Source of the DNA: Saccharomycopsis crataegensis
Taxonomy: Eukaryota > Ascomycota > Saccharomycetes > Ascoideales > Saccharomycopsidaceae
Assembly (NCBI RefSeq): GCF_037102585.1
Contig: NW_027043819.1
Coordinates: 1,116,001-1,180,000, forward strand
Direction: 5' to 3'
Length of the DNA: 64,000 nucleotides
This document shows positions 1 to 10,387 of the stretch, piece after piece (position 1 is the stretch's first letter; each line of letters starts with the position of its first letter). The notes beneath the pieces are model-generated. The model was not told the DNA's origin and did not search any database. It saw only the letters and a program-made list of their open reading frames with translations. Position numbers and translations under genes: made by a program.

Positions 1-837
1 AAAAAAAAAGAAAAATAAAAAAAAAAAATCCTTTCCGAGGGTAAAATACGCTACCATTGGCTGCTAGGTTTAGTTCCGTCGTCCTCTGTTACATATGATC
101 TGGTGGGATATTCTCGAGCAAAAACCGTTGTGGTCGATGGTTTTGGGGGTTTTTATAGTAACAGGCTTTCTTTCCTTCTGTTTCTCTCTGTTTTCATATA
201 GATATTGTATATATTACTATCATATATTGTACAATTATTGACCCATCGGGGGTCACCAAAATTTTTCACTCGGTAACTGACGGGAGGGGGTGCATGACCC
301 GTGTGTGTGGCAACAAAAATAGAGGGCCGATGACTCTGGCCAGACCATCGTCCATCATCGACGACAACAGCACGTTACACCCTTTGTGAACGGTGTGGTT
401 GTTGCAACAATTATCTCTCTTTTTGTTAATCTCTCTCGTTGACACATTTTGGGATTTTTCCCGGAGAACAGAGACTTTTCATATTCAAAAGAAGGAGGTG
501 CTCACACCCCTTGGTGTCATTTGCATGATCCAGCTGGACGGCGCGTTATCTATGGCGTGACTGTGACACTTTGAGAAAAGTTTGTGTGGCCATCCATGAA
601 TGATGATGGTGAGCCATTTGGTCCCATTTAGTTGGCATTTGGGTTCTCTATTTCTTGTGGAGGATACCCACGTGAAATATTAACACAGACAGAAAGATTC
701 GCCAATTTTTGTTTTGTTTTCAGATCTATTTATTTATAAATGTCACTCCCGGTGATTCAAAGCGACAATGTCTTGATTGTTAAGTATCTATACAGAAAAT
801 AGTAAACAGGAGCACCGGTACTCCTTTTTCTGGTAGA

Positions 838-1080
<243 letters not shown>

Positions 1081-2199
1081 GGATGATAGAAACAGAACAA
1101 TAATCAAGACACCAGGAATAGAAAAAAAAGTAGGAAACAAGAGATAATCAAGCAGTAAGATCAACAAGGAGAGAAGAGATAATTAAGAACATGCGAAACA
1201 AGAATGTTAGAGATTAAAGAATATCTCTAATAGTATACGCTACACTTACATGTATACCTTGTATGTCTTTCTGTAATATAAGTGTAACTGCTGCCAATTA
1301 TTATCCATTAAGCACCAGTGATATTGAGAGATATAGTGGAAAAACCGGAAAATCACGAATTAATAATCATAGATCACATTAGTATCATTATTATCGCACT
1401 CTTCATTAATTTCTCCCTTATCAAAATTGTTCGCCCACATTGCTCATGTTGGAAGGAAAAGAGAAAAAAAAAAAAATTCATGCCGTGCTGCAGGGCCTCC
1501 CCAACATTGGGGAATGTGCTAACCAAATTCCTCTTCAAATATATAACAAAAAAAAAAAATAGCCAAATCACAAGCTATCAAATAATAACAAAAAGAGATT
1601 ATATAAAGTTATACACCACTATTTTCTGGCAACAACAACAACAACCACAAAAAAAAAAAAAATTCCAGCTTCTCTTTCCATTGTTACTATTGCTTTTTTT
1701 TTTTTTTTTTGCTGCTCTGACAATTTCCTATAGCGCACCGTCCAATTATCCATTAATTGTCCAGCGCCGTGGATGGCTTATCTCTCACACGACATGCAAA
1801 ATATCCATGGATTCAGCTTCTCACTGAGAAAAATAATACCTTTCTCTTATCTTTTAAATTAGCTCAGACTTCGGTGCCCCATCCAATGACGGCTCCACCA
1901 AACAAATTCTTGCTGCATGTCATTTAATTTCTAAAATGTATTTAATAACAGAAGGGATTCCCACACTTTTTTTCTTCTTCTTATTCTTCTTCTGTTGTCC
2001 AAGAAACAACAGCGTTATTCCAAGCAAAGTTTTTCCATTTTCCACACCCAATCGTTGTGTTTGCCAAGCCTAATTTTTTTTTTTTTTTTTCAGGAGCCTT
2101 TCCAGCAACCTTCTTCTTTTTCTTTTTTTTTTTTCACTTTTTTCACCTCATCTCATCGCATCGCATCGCACCTCATATAAGTAAAAAAATTGATCCGCA

Positions 2200-2206
2200 T
2201 ATATAA
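2200..2206 (+). promoter_or_regulatory. Candidate TATA box of the nucleoside transporter gene
   Basis: TATATAA lies about 70 bases upstream of the ATG at 2274, downstream of pyrimidine-rich and poly-T tracts. Position and sequence fit a yeast TATA element, but the transcription start cannot be seen. Confidence 0.45.
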
Positions 2207-2273
2207 TATCATCAGGCTGATCCACCGTATTCTTTGTCCACTACTCTCCAACATTAAAGAATAGTCTTCAAAA

Positions 2274-4103
2274 ATGCCGAAAAGTAACAACAACAGTCAA
2301 ATTGAAATAAACAATCCTGACAAACGTGATTCAGACATCAATCCACAATCAAAAGAAGTCCGAGAAAAAATCAATGAGGTTTCTCCGTCCGACTCTGAAT
2401 CACCTTCTCGTCCCCCAATAATTGAAAAGGGCGAATTTCAAGATGACGACTTGGCCGACCAAACCAGTAAACCATCACTAGCCCAAAGATTCAGAAGGAT
2501 TTACGCTCGCTGCAAATGGATTCGTATTCCGTTATTTGGGGCATTTATAACTGCCTGGTGGATTTCCATTATTGTTCAGCCTAAACAACGTCATAGGTGG
2601 TTGATCCCAACAATCGTGTATCTCATGATTTTGCTACGTCTTGTCACCATTTACCTCCCCCTCACCAAATGGTTAATGAAAGGTTTGAGATTTCTTTGGA
2701 TGAACGGTCTCAAGGTTCGTGATATGATTATCCCTGAAAAATTTAGAATATTGTCTGGTGCTCTTCTTACCTTGGCAGTAATGTTGATTGGGACCATGGT
2801 GCCTTCAGAAACTAAAGACTCCACTAGACTTCAGCGTTTCATTTCCTTTCTCGGGATTTGTGTTGCCCTTGTCGGGTTGTGGGCCACCAGTACCAACCGG
2901 TCCAAAATCAGATGGGTCACCGTTATCAATGGGATTTTGATGCAATACATCATCGCTCTTTTTGTGCTTAGAACAAAAGTCGGGTACGACATTTTTCATT
3001 TCTTATCTAGTCTTTCGGAAGAATTCCTTGGGTTTGCCAGAAACGGGGTGGCCTTTGTCACCACCTCGGAAATCGCTGCCCAGACCTACTTTTTCTTTTC
3101 TGTGCTTCCTGCCGTGCTTTTCTTCATTTCCGTGGTTTATATCTTGCTTTATCTTGGGTTCATTCAATGGGCCACCGGGAAATTCTCCAAGTTCTTTTTC
3201 TGGTCAATGAAGGTCAGTGGGGGTGAAGCGGTCGTGGCTGCTGCTTCTCCATTCATCGGTATCGGGGAGTCTGCCGTGCTTATCAAAGGTCTCTTGCCAT
3301 ACTTGACCACCGCAGAGGTCCACCAAGTTATGTGTTCTGGTTTTGCCACGATTTCCGGCTCGGTGTTGATCGCGTATATCGGTATCGGTATCAATTCCCA
3401 AGCGTTGGTGTCCAGTTGTGTCATGTCGATCCCTGCATCATTATCTGTGTCGAAACTTCGTTATCCAGAAGTCGAAAACTCGTTGACTGCCGGGGACTGT
3501 ACCATTCCTGATGGCGACGAAAACCTCGATGAATCCCAAAAGCCTCAAAATATTCTTCAAGCGTTCTCCAACGGTGCCTATCTTGGGATCGTGGTTGCCG
3601 GTACCATTATGGCCAACCAAGTCTGTATCATTTCTTTTGTCGCCCTTATCAACGGGGTGTTGACGTGGTTTGGCTCGTTCTGGGGAATCCACAAACTTAC
3701 CCTTGAAGTCATTGGTGGGTACCTTTTGTATCCGGTGGCTTTCTTCTTGGGTGCTCCATTCGATGAATTACTCCCAATTTCGCAATTGATCGCTACGAAG
3801 TTTATTGAAAATGAATACAATGGTTATACCGACTTGATTGGTAAAGCACCATACAACCAAATGAGCAAGCGTGGCCAATTATTGGCAACGTACTCGCTCT
3901 GTGGGTTCTCCAACTTTGGCTCGGTAGGTACCCAATTGGGGGTCCTTAGTACTTTAGCTCCAAATAAATCCAAAGTGGTTGCCCGCACCATTTTCTCTGC
4001 TTTGATCACCGGGGGTATTAGTACTTTACTTTCTGCTTGTGTTGCTGGTATGGTTATTCATGATTTGTCCGATTTCAAGGTTAGCAGTCATTCATCAACA
4101 TGA
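2274..4103 (+). CDS. Concentrative nucleoside transporter (CNT family, NUP-like)
   Basis: A 609-residue polytopic membrane protein of the CNT/SLC28 (NupC) family, expected to import purine or pyrimidine nucleosides with a coupled cation across the plasma membrane. Residues 1-75 are hydrophilic and probably cytosolic. About ten or more hydrophobic segments follow from residue 84. The family core is clear: the motif starting GGEAVVAAASPF at 316 and running through GIGES (329-333), the following loop and helix to about 395, and a second conserved stretch CGFSNFGSVG at 543-552. Candida albicans has a homologue called NUP; Saccharomyces cerevisiae lacks CNTs, which supports a non-Saccharomyces yeast. 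No CTG codon occurs in the 609 codons read. The first ATG is used; there is no upstream in-frame alternative. Substrate specificity cannot be read from the sequence. Confidence 0.9.
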   Translation: MPKSNNNSQIEINNPDKRDSDINPQSKEVREKINEVSPSDSESPSRPPIIEKGEFQDDDLADQTSKPSLAQRFRRIYARCKWIRIPLFGAFITAWWISIIVQPKQRHRWLIPTIVYLMILLRLVTIYLPLTKWLMKGLRFLWMNGLKVRDMIIPEKFRILSGALLTLAVMLIGTMVPSETKDSTRLQRFISFLGICVALVGLWATSTNRSKIRWVTVINGILMQYIIALFVLRTKVGYDIFHFLSSLSEEFLGFARNGVAFVTTSEIAAQTYFFFSVLPAVLFFISVVYILLYLGFIQWATGKFSKFFFWSMKVSGGEAVVAAASPFIGIGESAVLIKGLLPYLTTAEVHQVMCSGFATISGSVLIAYIGIGINSQALVSSCVMSIPASLSVSKLRYPEVENSLTAGDCTIPDGDENLDESQKPQNILQAFSNGAYLGIVVAGTIMANQVCIISFVALINGVLTWFGSFWGIHKLTLEVIGGYLLYPVAFFLGAPFDELLPISQLIATKFIENEYNGYTDLIGKAPYNQMSKRGQLLATYSLCGFSNFGSVGTQLGVLSTLAPNKSKVVARTIFSALITGGISTLLSACVAGMVIHDLSDFKVSSHSST

Positions 4104-4612
4104 TCTGCGTATATATATATATATATATATACTGTAGTTGTTGTTCTCTTTTCGTCTTTTTTCTCTCTCTCTCTCTCTTTCTTTGACTATGTTTTTTGGC
4201 ATTACACGTATGTCTCTTCCTCAACCAAAAGTTGTTCTAGATTGTTTCTGAGCTCTGTTTGAATTCTTTTCCTCTCTCTTTTCAGTTTTAATTTCTTGTT
4301 TTATTTAGCCATCATTAACCAACCGCTTGCTAGATCAAGCGTAGGTGTTTCAATTCTCTTTATTTTTCTTTTGTTTGCATCTATTTACAAAAAAATTACG
4401 TTTTATTTTCTTTGATATTCTTTTAATTGTAGGAGATCATTATTTTTACAAGATTCAAGTTTTCTTTTCTTTGTTATTATTATAATTGTAAGTGATCATC
4501 ATTTCACTGCTTACATGTTTCAGTACAGTAATTATCTTTATTACAATTTATATAATATAATACAACAGGGCCAGCCAATTCAAATTACCAATAATTAAAA
4601 AAATAACATCCT
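4104..4612. other. Convergent intergenic region between transporter and MED16
   Basis: This stretch lies between two converging stop codons and holds no ORF. It starts with an (AT)n run near 4110-4131, then CT-rich tracts and several AT-rich segments that could serve as 3'-end processing signals for both genes. No discrete terminator can be assigned. Confidence 0.6.
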
Positions 4613-7600
4613 TCAACCAATACTGACCCAATTGGCCCCACAGAAACAGAGTCTATGGAACGCCATGTCCCAATTATTGGTCGTTGACGCAGTTTTCTTG
4701 CGAAATCTAGGGATGATCTCTGCACTTTCATCAACACTAGAGATCGATCCACATCGAACGCACCGTTTTTCACGATAAACTTTCCGAACCCCTGTCAATG
4801 GGAACTGGTTTGCACGTTCCACAATCAAGTTCTTTCTTAAATAATCAATCTTCTCCCCACGATCATGAATATAATAAGGAGCCATAGGAGTTATCGCGGA
4901 ACCGGGAATCACACTAACCCCTGGAGATCCCCGAGAAGACCTAGGTGACGACGACGAATCATCATCCTGTTCGCCATCCCACAACCCAAGCCATTTGAGA
5001 TCGTAAAAAAATACCTTCGATCGATCCAAATCCTTGCATAAACTATCGTTGAAAAGCTTGAGGATGATTTTTGCGGCATCCATGAGCTCTTCAGGGATTT
5101 TCCCCTGGCACACCAATTTCTGCTCGATCACTAATGGATCAGACGTCGTTCCTTTAGCCTTCTTATAATTCGTTATTGAGGACTTCACCGCATACTCAAC
5201 ATTGCCTAAAAATTTCTCAAACAATTCTAAATCTATTAACGAATCATTAATGATTTCCCTGAGTCTTTCGGTGGCCGCGAATACCACATTATCACTTCCC
5301 AACCTAAACTCTTCAATGAACTTCGAGGCAAATGAAAGGAGTTGTTTGAAACCCTTGATGGCATTGCTCAAAATGACCCTTGGCACTTTGGCCATAAGAA
5401 TCGGCATTGCCAATGATTCCATGAACGCTTGTTGGAATCTTCGTTGATTTCCTGCCAGCAACATCGTTATACCCAAGAAATCTTGGTATAAAAATACAAT
5501 GAAATTCATGATCCATTTGACGACCCCAAGCACACTGGCAATGACTTCGGCACGCCAATTGATATTCACAAATTGCAATGTCGGCAAGTTTTTGTATTTG
5601 AGGTCTTTTTTCATCATCGCGATTTTTTGCATATCTTTGAACCACGCTTTCAAAGTGATCATGATTCCAAAAGCACACGATCGTAAATTGAGCACCGCCC
5701 AGGCGATTTTCCCGGATTTGGTCCGAGTCCATTTTATTCCTGTTCCCAAAGACATTTGCAACCCAATGAGTTTTTGCAATGGTGGATTGCCAAGTAACTT
5801 ATCTAGTTGGTCATTGGCGTAATTCAACGAGAACTTCAACGCAGCGTGCGATTCCTGGTTTATGGTATCGATGAGGGAATCTTGATGTTGAGTACTTTTG
5901 TATTTTGATATTTCGAGCTGGGCCGCAGCAATCAAGTCATCACAGCACGAACTGGCAAAACAACTTTCGGAATGACTAACTGCAAACGCCGCGCTCACCG
6001 TCAATCTCTCACCAAACGATAATGACGCGCGATCTTTTTTAGAGCTCGATTCCGCGAGCTTAAGAATAAGAGGGGGCTGCTCCTTGTTCTTATCATGCAT
6101 AAGATAAACTGCGGCAGCAAGGTTTGGTGAGAGAAGGACAAAACTCGTCCGCTCCTTAATTTGGTGTATCTTGAACCCAGCATCAAATAACGACATCACA
6201 TATTTCTCCTTATCATCATCATTTACCGCAGCACTACTCCCCCCGCATTTCTTTTTCAAGTTCTTCGCCTGTCTTAGTTCAATGGTACCATCTTCAAGAA
6301 CGCAATAAACAAACATGTTACGACCAACGGTGTCAAAATGACTAACGTGTTTTTCAAACTGCAACATCTCCTTCAAAGAAAGGTGCCGTTCAATACTTGT
6401 TGAAGTATCTTGATTTTTCACTCCTGCACTATTTTTGAAAAACATATTTTCTTGATTCAACACCATGCTGCTCAAATGATACCGATGCAAAGTAGACCCA
6501 CCATGGGGTTCATCGAATACCAAATAAATATCCTGTTCGGCATCGCTGGTGTAGTTTGAAGAAACTACTTTGATATGGTTCAATTTTTGTGGGGACCCCG
6601 CTAACCCAAGAGGAGGAATGTATTCTTTTGCAACTCTCTTAACTAGTAACTTAGGGGGTACCACCACATCGTCTTTTCGCTTCTCGTTGCCATTTTTTTT
6701 CAAACTTCCCCAGTCAATGCTCACCAAATACACTTTAAGAAGCCGTGAGAATGGGCTGTAGGTAACTAGCAATATCGAGCCACTTCTCTGAAACCCTAAG
6801 TTTGCGTGGGATAATAATGCGTTTTCATAGCGACTTGCATCGCCGGGTTCATCATCAAGAGACACCGTAGATCTCAAGAAATTCAACCTATGGGTTCCTT
6901 GGTACCACAAGCATAGCTCGCCATTTCTTCTAATCCCAATACATGCCTGCTTGGTTGCTACTGGGTGGGAAAATCCAAGCGGTACTTGCGGCTGATACTT
7001 ATACCGGAATTGGAAGGTCGCCGGTTCATTCTGAAGGTCTGTTTTCACCGTGTCCGAGGATAATGCGACTTTGGAGGCTGGGACCACTCCGTAATTGTTC
7101 TTGTGGGTTGGTAGCCACTCAAACCCTATTACTCTGGTAGAATAATCACCACCAAAATACATTCCTTCTCCTGCCTCTGTGATGGTTGTTGTTGACGGAC
7201 GGTGATTGTGAGAGAGGCCACGAAGACGATCCTTCGGATCACTTGTTGTTGTTGACATTGGGGATTTCCTTGGAGATTCGGCTACTGTGTCATTGTATAA
7301 TACCACAAAGTCATTGAACGGAGAGTAGTTATATTGGTCATTAGTCTCTTTGCAAATGCCCCCACCCAAAATCGTCATATTGCCATGAGTGTCAAGACAT
7401 CCAAGATAATCCCCAACGGTGCTCCATTCAAGATGTGACACTGGTGATAAGTTGTCATCACTTCCCTTCACAGTATTTCCATTTCTTTTCAAGCCATTGG
7501 ATGCCTCAGCATTGACCGGTGGTTGGATTGCAAAAGTCTGAGGGTCGGCAAGCTGCCACATTTTCCCATCAACAACTTCCATATGGGTGATCCCAACATT

Positions 7601-7675
7601 ATACGCTCCTCCAGGATTGGCGTAGGCAATGAAGCCATGTTTGGACCACGCAATTGTCTTAGTATACGCTGACAT
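4613..7675 (-). CDS. MED16: Mediator complex tail subunit Med16 (Sin4-like)
   Basis: A 1020-residue protein matching fungal Med16/Sin4, a tail-module subunit of the RNA polymerase II Mediator complex that relays signals from activators and repressors. The N-terminus opens with a family-typical AWSKHGFIAYANP near residue 9 and continues with WD40-like beta-rich sequence; VIGFEWLPTHKN near residue 180 is also typical. The C-terminus has the conserved cysteine pattern of the family: CVRCG, about 35 residues later CFCG, then W close to the end, probably a zinc site. S. cerevisiae Sin4 is about 974 residues, so the length fits. The ATG at 7675 gives the family-like N-terminus directly. Intron-less. 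It reads in the same direction as CDC7, with 290 bp between them. Identification is by recalled family resemblance and not by a search. Confidence 0.85.
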   Translation of the reverse strand: MSAYTKTIAWSKHGFIAYANPGGAYNVGITHMEVVDGKMWQLADPQTFAIQPPVNAEASNGLKRNGNTVKGSDDNLSPVSHLEWSTVGDYLGCLDTHGNMTILGGGICKETNDQYNYSPFNDFVVLYNDTVAESPRKSPMSTTTSDPKDRLRGLSHNHRPSTTTITEAGEGMYFGGDYSTRVIGFEWLPTHKNNYGVVPASKVALSSDTVKTDLQNEPATFQFRYKYQPQVPLGFSHPVATKQACIGIRRNGELCLWYQGTHRLNFLRSTVSLDDEPGDASRYENALLSHANLGFQRSGSILLVTYSPFSRLLKVYLVSIDWGSLKKNGNEKRKDDVVVPPKLLVKRVAKEYIPPLGLAGSPQKLNHIKVVSSNYTSDAEQDIYLVFDEPHGGSTLHRYHLSSMVLNQENMFFKNSAGVKNQDTSTSIERHLSLKEMLQFEKHVSHFDTVGRNMFVYCVLEDGTIELRQAKNLKKKCGGSSAAVNDDDKEKYVMSLFDAGFKIHQIKERTSFVLLSPNLAAAVYLMHDKNKEQPPLILKLAESSSKKDRASLSFGERLTVSAAFAVSHSESCFASSCCDDLIAAAQLEISKYKSTQHQDSLIDTINQESHAALKFSLNYANDQLDKLLGNPPLQKLIGLQMSLGTGIKWTRTKSGKIAWAVLNLRSCAFGIMITLKAWFKDMQKIAMMKKDLKYKNLPTLQFVNINWRAEVIASVLGVVKWIMNFIVFLYQDFLGITMLLAGNQRRFQQAFMESLAMPILMAKVPRVILSNAIKGFKQLLSFASKFIEEFRLGSDNVVFAATERLREIINDSLIDLELFEKFLGNVEYAVKSSITNYKKAKGTTSDPLVIEQKLVCQGKIPEELMDAAKIILKLFNDSLCKDLDRSKVFFYDLKWLGLWDGEQDDDSSSSPRSSRGSPGVSVIPGSAITPMAPYYIHDRGEKIDYLRKNLIVERANQFPLTGVRKVYREKRCVRCGSISSVDESAEIIPRFRKKTASTTNNWDMAFHRLCFCGANWVSIG

Positions 7676-7965
7676 ATCGGTGGAGCGGTGTGGATGAAGG
7701 TGCTGATGATGAAGACTGCAATTTGTGGATTTTTCAAATCATCATCATCATCTGGCTTTTGTTTTTCGTCCGCGGAGTGCGCCGAGACTGGAATTACATA
7801 ACAACAACAATATAAAGCATTAATAATAGTAAGAATATACCTAGAAAAAGATTAAAGAACAGCCCAAAAAATTGGAAGAAAATGTCATATATAATGTAAT
7901 GTCATAACCAGTCATTAGAAAAATAGCAAAAGGAAACAAAAAAAGAAAAAAGAAAAAAATTCATC
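7676..7965. other. Intergenic between CDC7 3' end and MED16 start
   Basis: A gap of 290 bp that must hold the CDC7 3'-end signals and the MED16 promoter. The part next to CDC7 is A-rich on the plus strand. No clear TATA box or recognised factor site stands out. Confidence 0.5.
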
Positions 7966-10194
7966 TCAAGTTTCAGCAACATCATCAATCTCTTGATACA
8001 GAATATCATCCCCCTTTTCGTCTCGTCCTTCTCTTCCAAACTCTTCGAAAAACTTATGCAGTAAGGCCTCATCTGCTGAATAACGTTTACTGTAGTTCAA
8101 CTCCATTAGACATTTCAATAAATGGAACCCAACCTTATGTTTAACCCCCATTTCCGAATCATCGACTGATCCATCATCTGAAAGACAATTCAATGTATCA
8201 AAGGCAACACTATCTTCCGGGAAAGTATTGGCCTCTTTTTCTATATTCAACGCGTAAAAGACAATTTCGCTAAGACTTCGCGAATTGTCATTCAAGGTGG
8301 GTAGATTTGTTTCGAACCCTAACCCGTGCAACGCCGCACAATGCTTCATTAAATGAACCCCGAAAATCGTCGTCAATTCCACTAGCGCATCGACGTCATC
8401 ATTAGAGTCGAAAAATGGAAAACGACGAGCTAGCAACGATAAAAGAATCACCCCTGCTGACCATATATCAATCTTGGTGGTTTGGTTTGGACACTTGAGC
8501 AACACTTCTGGAGCCCTGAACCCTCTGGTTCCCGCACGGTTGGCCCGGCGCGCAGGACGGTCGTCATCTTTTGGGTATCCTTTACCTTCATTGTCGGTGT
8601 AATCTGATAAAGACAACCCGCCGCTGATACACGCACAAGTGTATTTGTGCTCATGAGGATCGCGGACTTTTTCCGCCAAACCAAAGTCCACAAGCACTCC
8701 ACGACGTGTGGCGGGATTAAAGAGGAAATTGTTAGGTTTGACGTCTCGATGGATCACTCCCCGATCATGAATGAATGATAGGGCTGACAAAAGTTCGTAC
8801 ATATAAATCTTTATCCCATTAAATGGTAAATCACGATAATAATCCCGATAATCTGCATGTTCACAGTACGGCAATACAATAACAATTTGGTCTTCGAATC
8901 GCACCGCATCAACTATTGGAATGATGTTCCGACAACCCAGAAGGTTGTAGAGGAATTTAAGCTCACTGTAGATCCGCTGAGGTGATGAGGTGACATAGAT
9001 TTTTTTAAGGGCCACAAGGGGGAACTTCTTTCGCGAAGTGATATCGTGCTTCAGTCGATGGATTTTGATCACTTTATTGGAAATTCCTACCAAGTCTTCA
9101 GCTTTGTAAACCGATGAAAATGTCCCTTCTCCAATTTTTTCAAGAACCTTGTATCTTCTGGAAATGACATGAAACTTATTTTGAAGCTCCATAATTTCTT
9201 CATCCTCAATCCTGAGAGCCATTTCGCATTCTTCTTGTTTAGACTTGGAATTTTCTTGCAACGGTTTTCGATTTTGTGCTAGTTGTTCTTGGACTGGTTC
9301 TGTTTGTAATTCTTGTAGCTTCTGAACTGGTAAATTTGTGTGATTTGGTGATTGTTGAGCCTGGTCTTCTTGCGATGGTTGGACTTTCAAAGTATTTGAT
9401 GATATCTTTGTTTCAACCTGTTGATTATCTGTTTTGCTGCGCCGTAATTTCGTCTCTTCTTTCGGAATTACGTCTTGGATCCCAAAAGTAGGTTCTGTAT
9501 ATCCAGTGATTTTGCTCAAATTTCTGTATGAAGATACATATTCAACATCATCTTTTTTAGTATCCCCGCGCAGCTGTTCATTTTTATTCACAACTGGGGA
9601 TACATAATTATTAATATTTCCCGTGGTTGCACTTTTTGAATCTGGTTTTATCAGGAGATTGGCGGTCTGTATTATGCCATCATCATCTGGCGGTTTTTGT
9701 GAAGGGTTCACAGTGATCTCCCGTCTTTCTTTCGATTGAATGTCAACTGAGGGCCCATGAGCAGCAGTACGACGCCCTTTTGAAGGAGAAGAATTATCTT
9801 GATAGGTTCCAGACTTAAGTGGCGATGTCTTTTTTGATGACGATGGTTTTTTACTATTAGTATTCCGGAGCCTGATCTTCAATACCAACTTCTTTTGGGG
9901 ACTAGGCAGGTTGGTTTTAGAAGGAGATTTCCGCAGCGAGGATGGTTTGGACACCTTGCTACGCGATGGGACTTTAAGAAACCGCTTGATACTTCCAAAG
10001 TCCTGTTCATTAAGGGGTTTTCGACGTTTTGCAGACTTAATGGTGCTACTGGGAGACACCTGGTATTCATTGTGGTGGTGTTTATTGTGGTGGTGTGCTG
10101 GGGGTATTCGTGATTTAGTGGGGGTCTTTGGGGTCTGGTTTAAATCGACCTCAAAGCAATCACTGGTCGTCAACATCATTATCCTTTCATCCAA
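7966..10194 (-). CDS. CDC7: Cdc7 kinase, catalytic subunit of DDK
   Basis: A 742-residue serine/threonine kinase, the Dbf4-dependent kinase that phosphorylates Mcm2-7 to fire replication origins. Kinase landmarks: glycine loop GEGTFSSVY at 355-363, VALKK lysine at 394-398, IHRDVKPNN catalytic loop at 481-489, DFG at 503-505, APE at 561-563. A Cdc7-type insert of about 55 residues lies between DFG and APE (kinase insert 2), and a further stretch of about 70 residues, 620-690, interrupts the C-lobe. Residues 1-345 are basic, Ser/Pro-rich and probably disordered, with TPKTP and many SP sites; this N-terminal extension is far longer than in the S. cerevisiae protein (507 residues in all). The first ATG is used; a second Met at residue 6 is an alternative. 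An MCB box stands 49 bp upstream. Confidence 0.93.
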   Translation of the reverse strand: MDERIMMLTTSDCFEVDLNQTPKTPTKSRIPPAHHHNKHHHNEYQVSPSSTIKSAKRRKPLNEQDFGSIKRFLKVPSRSKVSKPSSLRKSPSKTNLPSPQKKLVLKIRLRNTNSKKPSSSKKTSPLKSGTYQDNSSPSKGRRTAAHGPSVDIQSKERREITVNPSQKPPDDDGIIQTANLLIKPDSKSATTGNINNYVSPVVNKNEQLRGDTKKDDVEYVSSYRNLSKITGYTEPTFGIQDVIPKEETKLRRSKTDNQQVETKISSNTLKVQPSQEDQAQQSPNHTNLPVQKLQELQTEPVQEQLAQNRKPLQENSKSKQEECEMALRIEDEEIMELQNKFHVISRRYKVLEKIGEGTFSSVYKAEDLVGISNKVIKIHRLKHDITSRKKFPLVALKKIYVTSSPQRIYSELKFLYNLLGCRNIIPIVDAVRFEDQIVIVLPYCEHADYRDYYRDLPFNGIKIYMYELLSALSFIHDRGVIHRDVKPNNFLFNPATRRGVLVDFGLAEKVRDPHEHKYTCACISGGLSLSDYTDNEGKGYPKDDDRPARRANRAGTRGFRAPEVLLKCPNQTTKIDIWSAGVILLSLLARRFPFFDSNDDVDALVELTTIFGVHLMKHCAALHGLGFETNLPTLNDNSRSLSEIVFYALNIEKEANTFPEDSVAFDTLNCLSDDGSVDDSEMGVKHKVGFHLLKCLMELNYSKRYSADEALLHKFFEEFGREGRDEKGDDILYQEIDDVAET

Positions 10195-10387
10195 AAACAG
10201 CAGGATTTCATTGACAAGCAGTTACAAAGTCGCTATGAATTTACGCGTTTAATTGAAAATAAATAAAATTTTTGTCACGTTTTTGGCGTAGGTTTTTTTT
10301 TTTTTTTTTTTGGGGGGATCTTTCTATATATGTCAGGTAATGGCTATACACTATATTCATTAATAATAATAGCTTCAATATCTTCTA
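10195..10387. promoter_or_regulatory. Divergent promoter CDC7 / p24 gene with MCB box
   Basis: The 193 bp between the two divergent start codons contains ACGCGT at 10243-10248, a perfect MluI cell-cycle box (MBF site) on the CDC7 side, a long T run at about 10293-10311, and TATATA at 10325-10330 placed for the p24 gene. MBF control would fit G1/S expression of CDC7; that is inference from a six-base motif. Confidence 0.55.

Noticed and set aside
1318-1827. A 169-codon open frame upstream of the transporter
   Set aside because: It is built from homopolymer runs and AT-rich sequence, with long Lys, Gln and Phe runs, no recognisable domain and no promoter context.
2805-4009. Minus-strand frames of 60-86 codons inside the transporter gene
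   Set aside because: They are antisense shadows of a clear coding gene with good family motifs. The same holds for the many short frames opposite MED16, CDC7, FRA1, the LINEs and the gag-pol regions.
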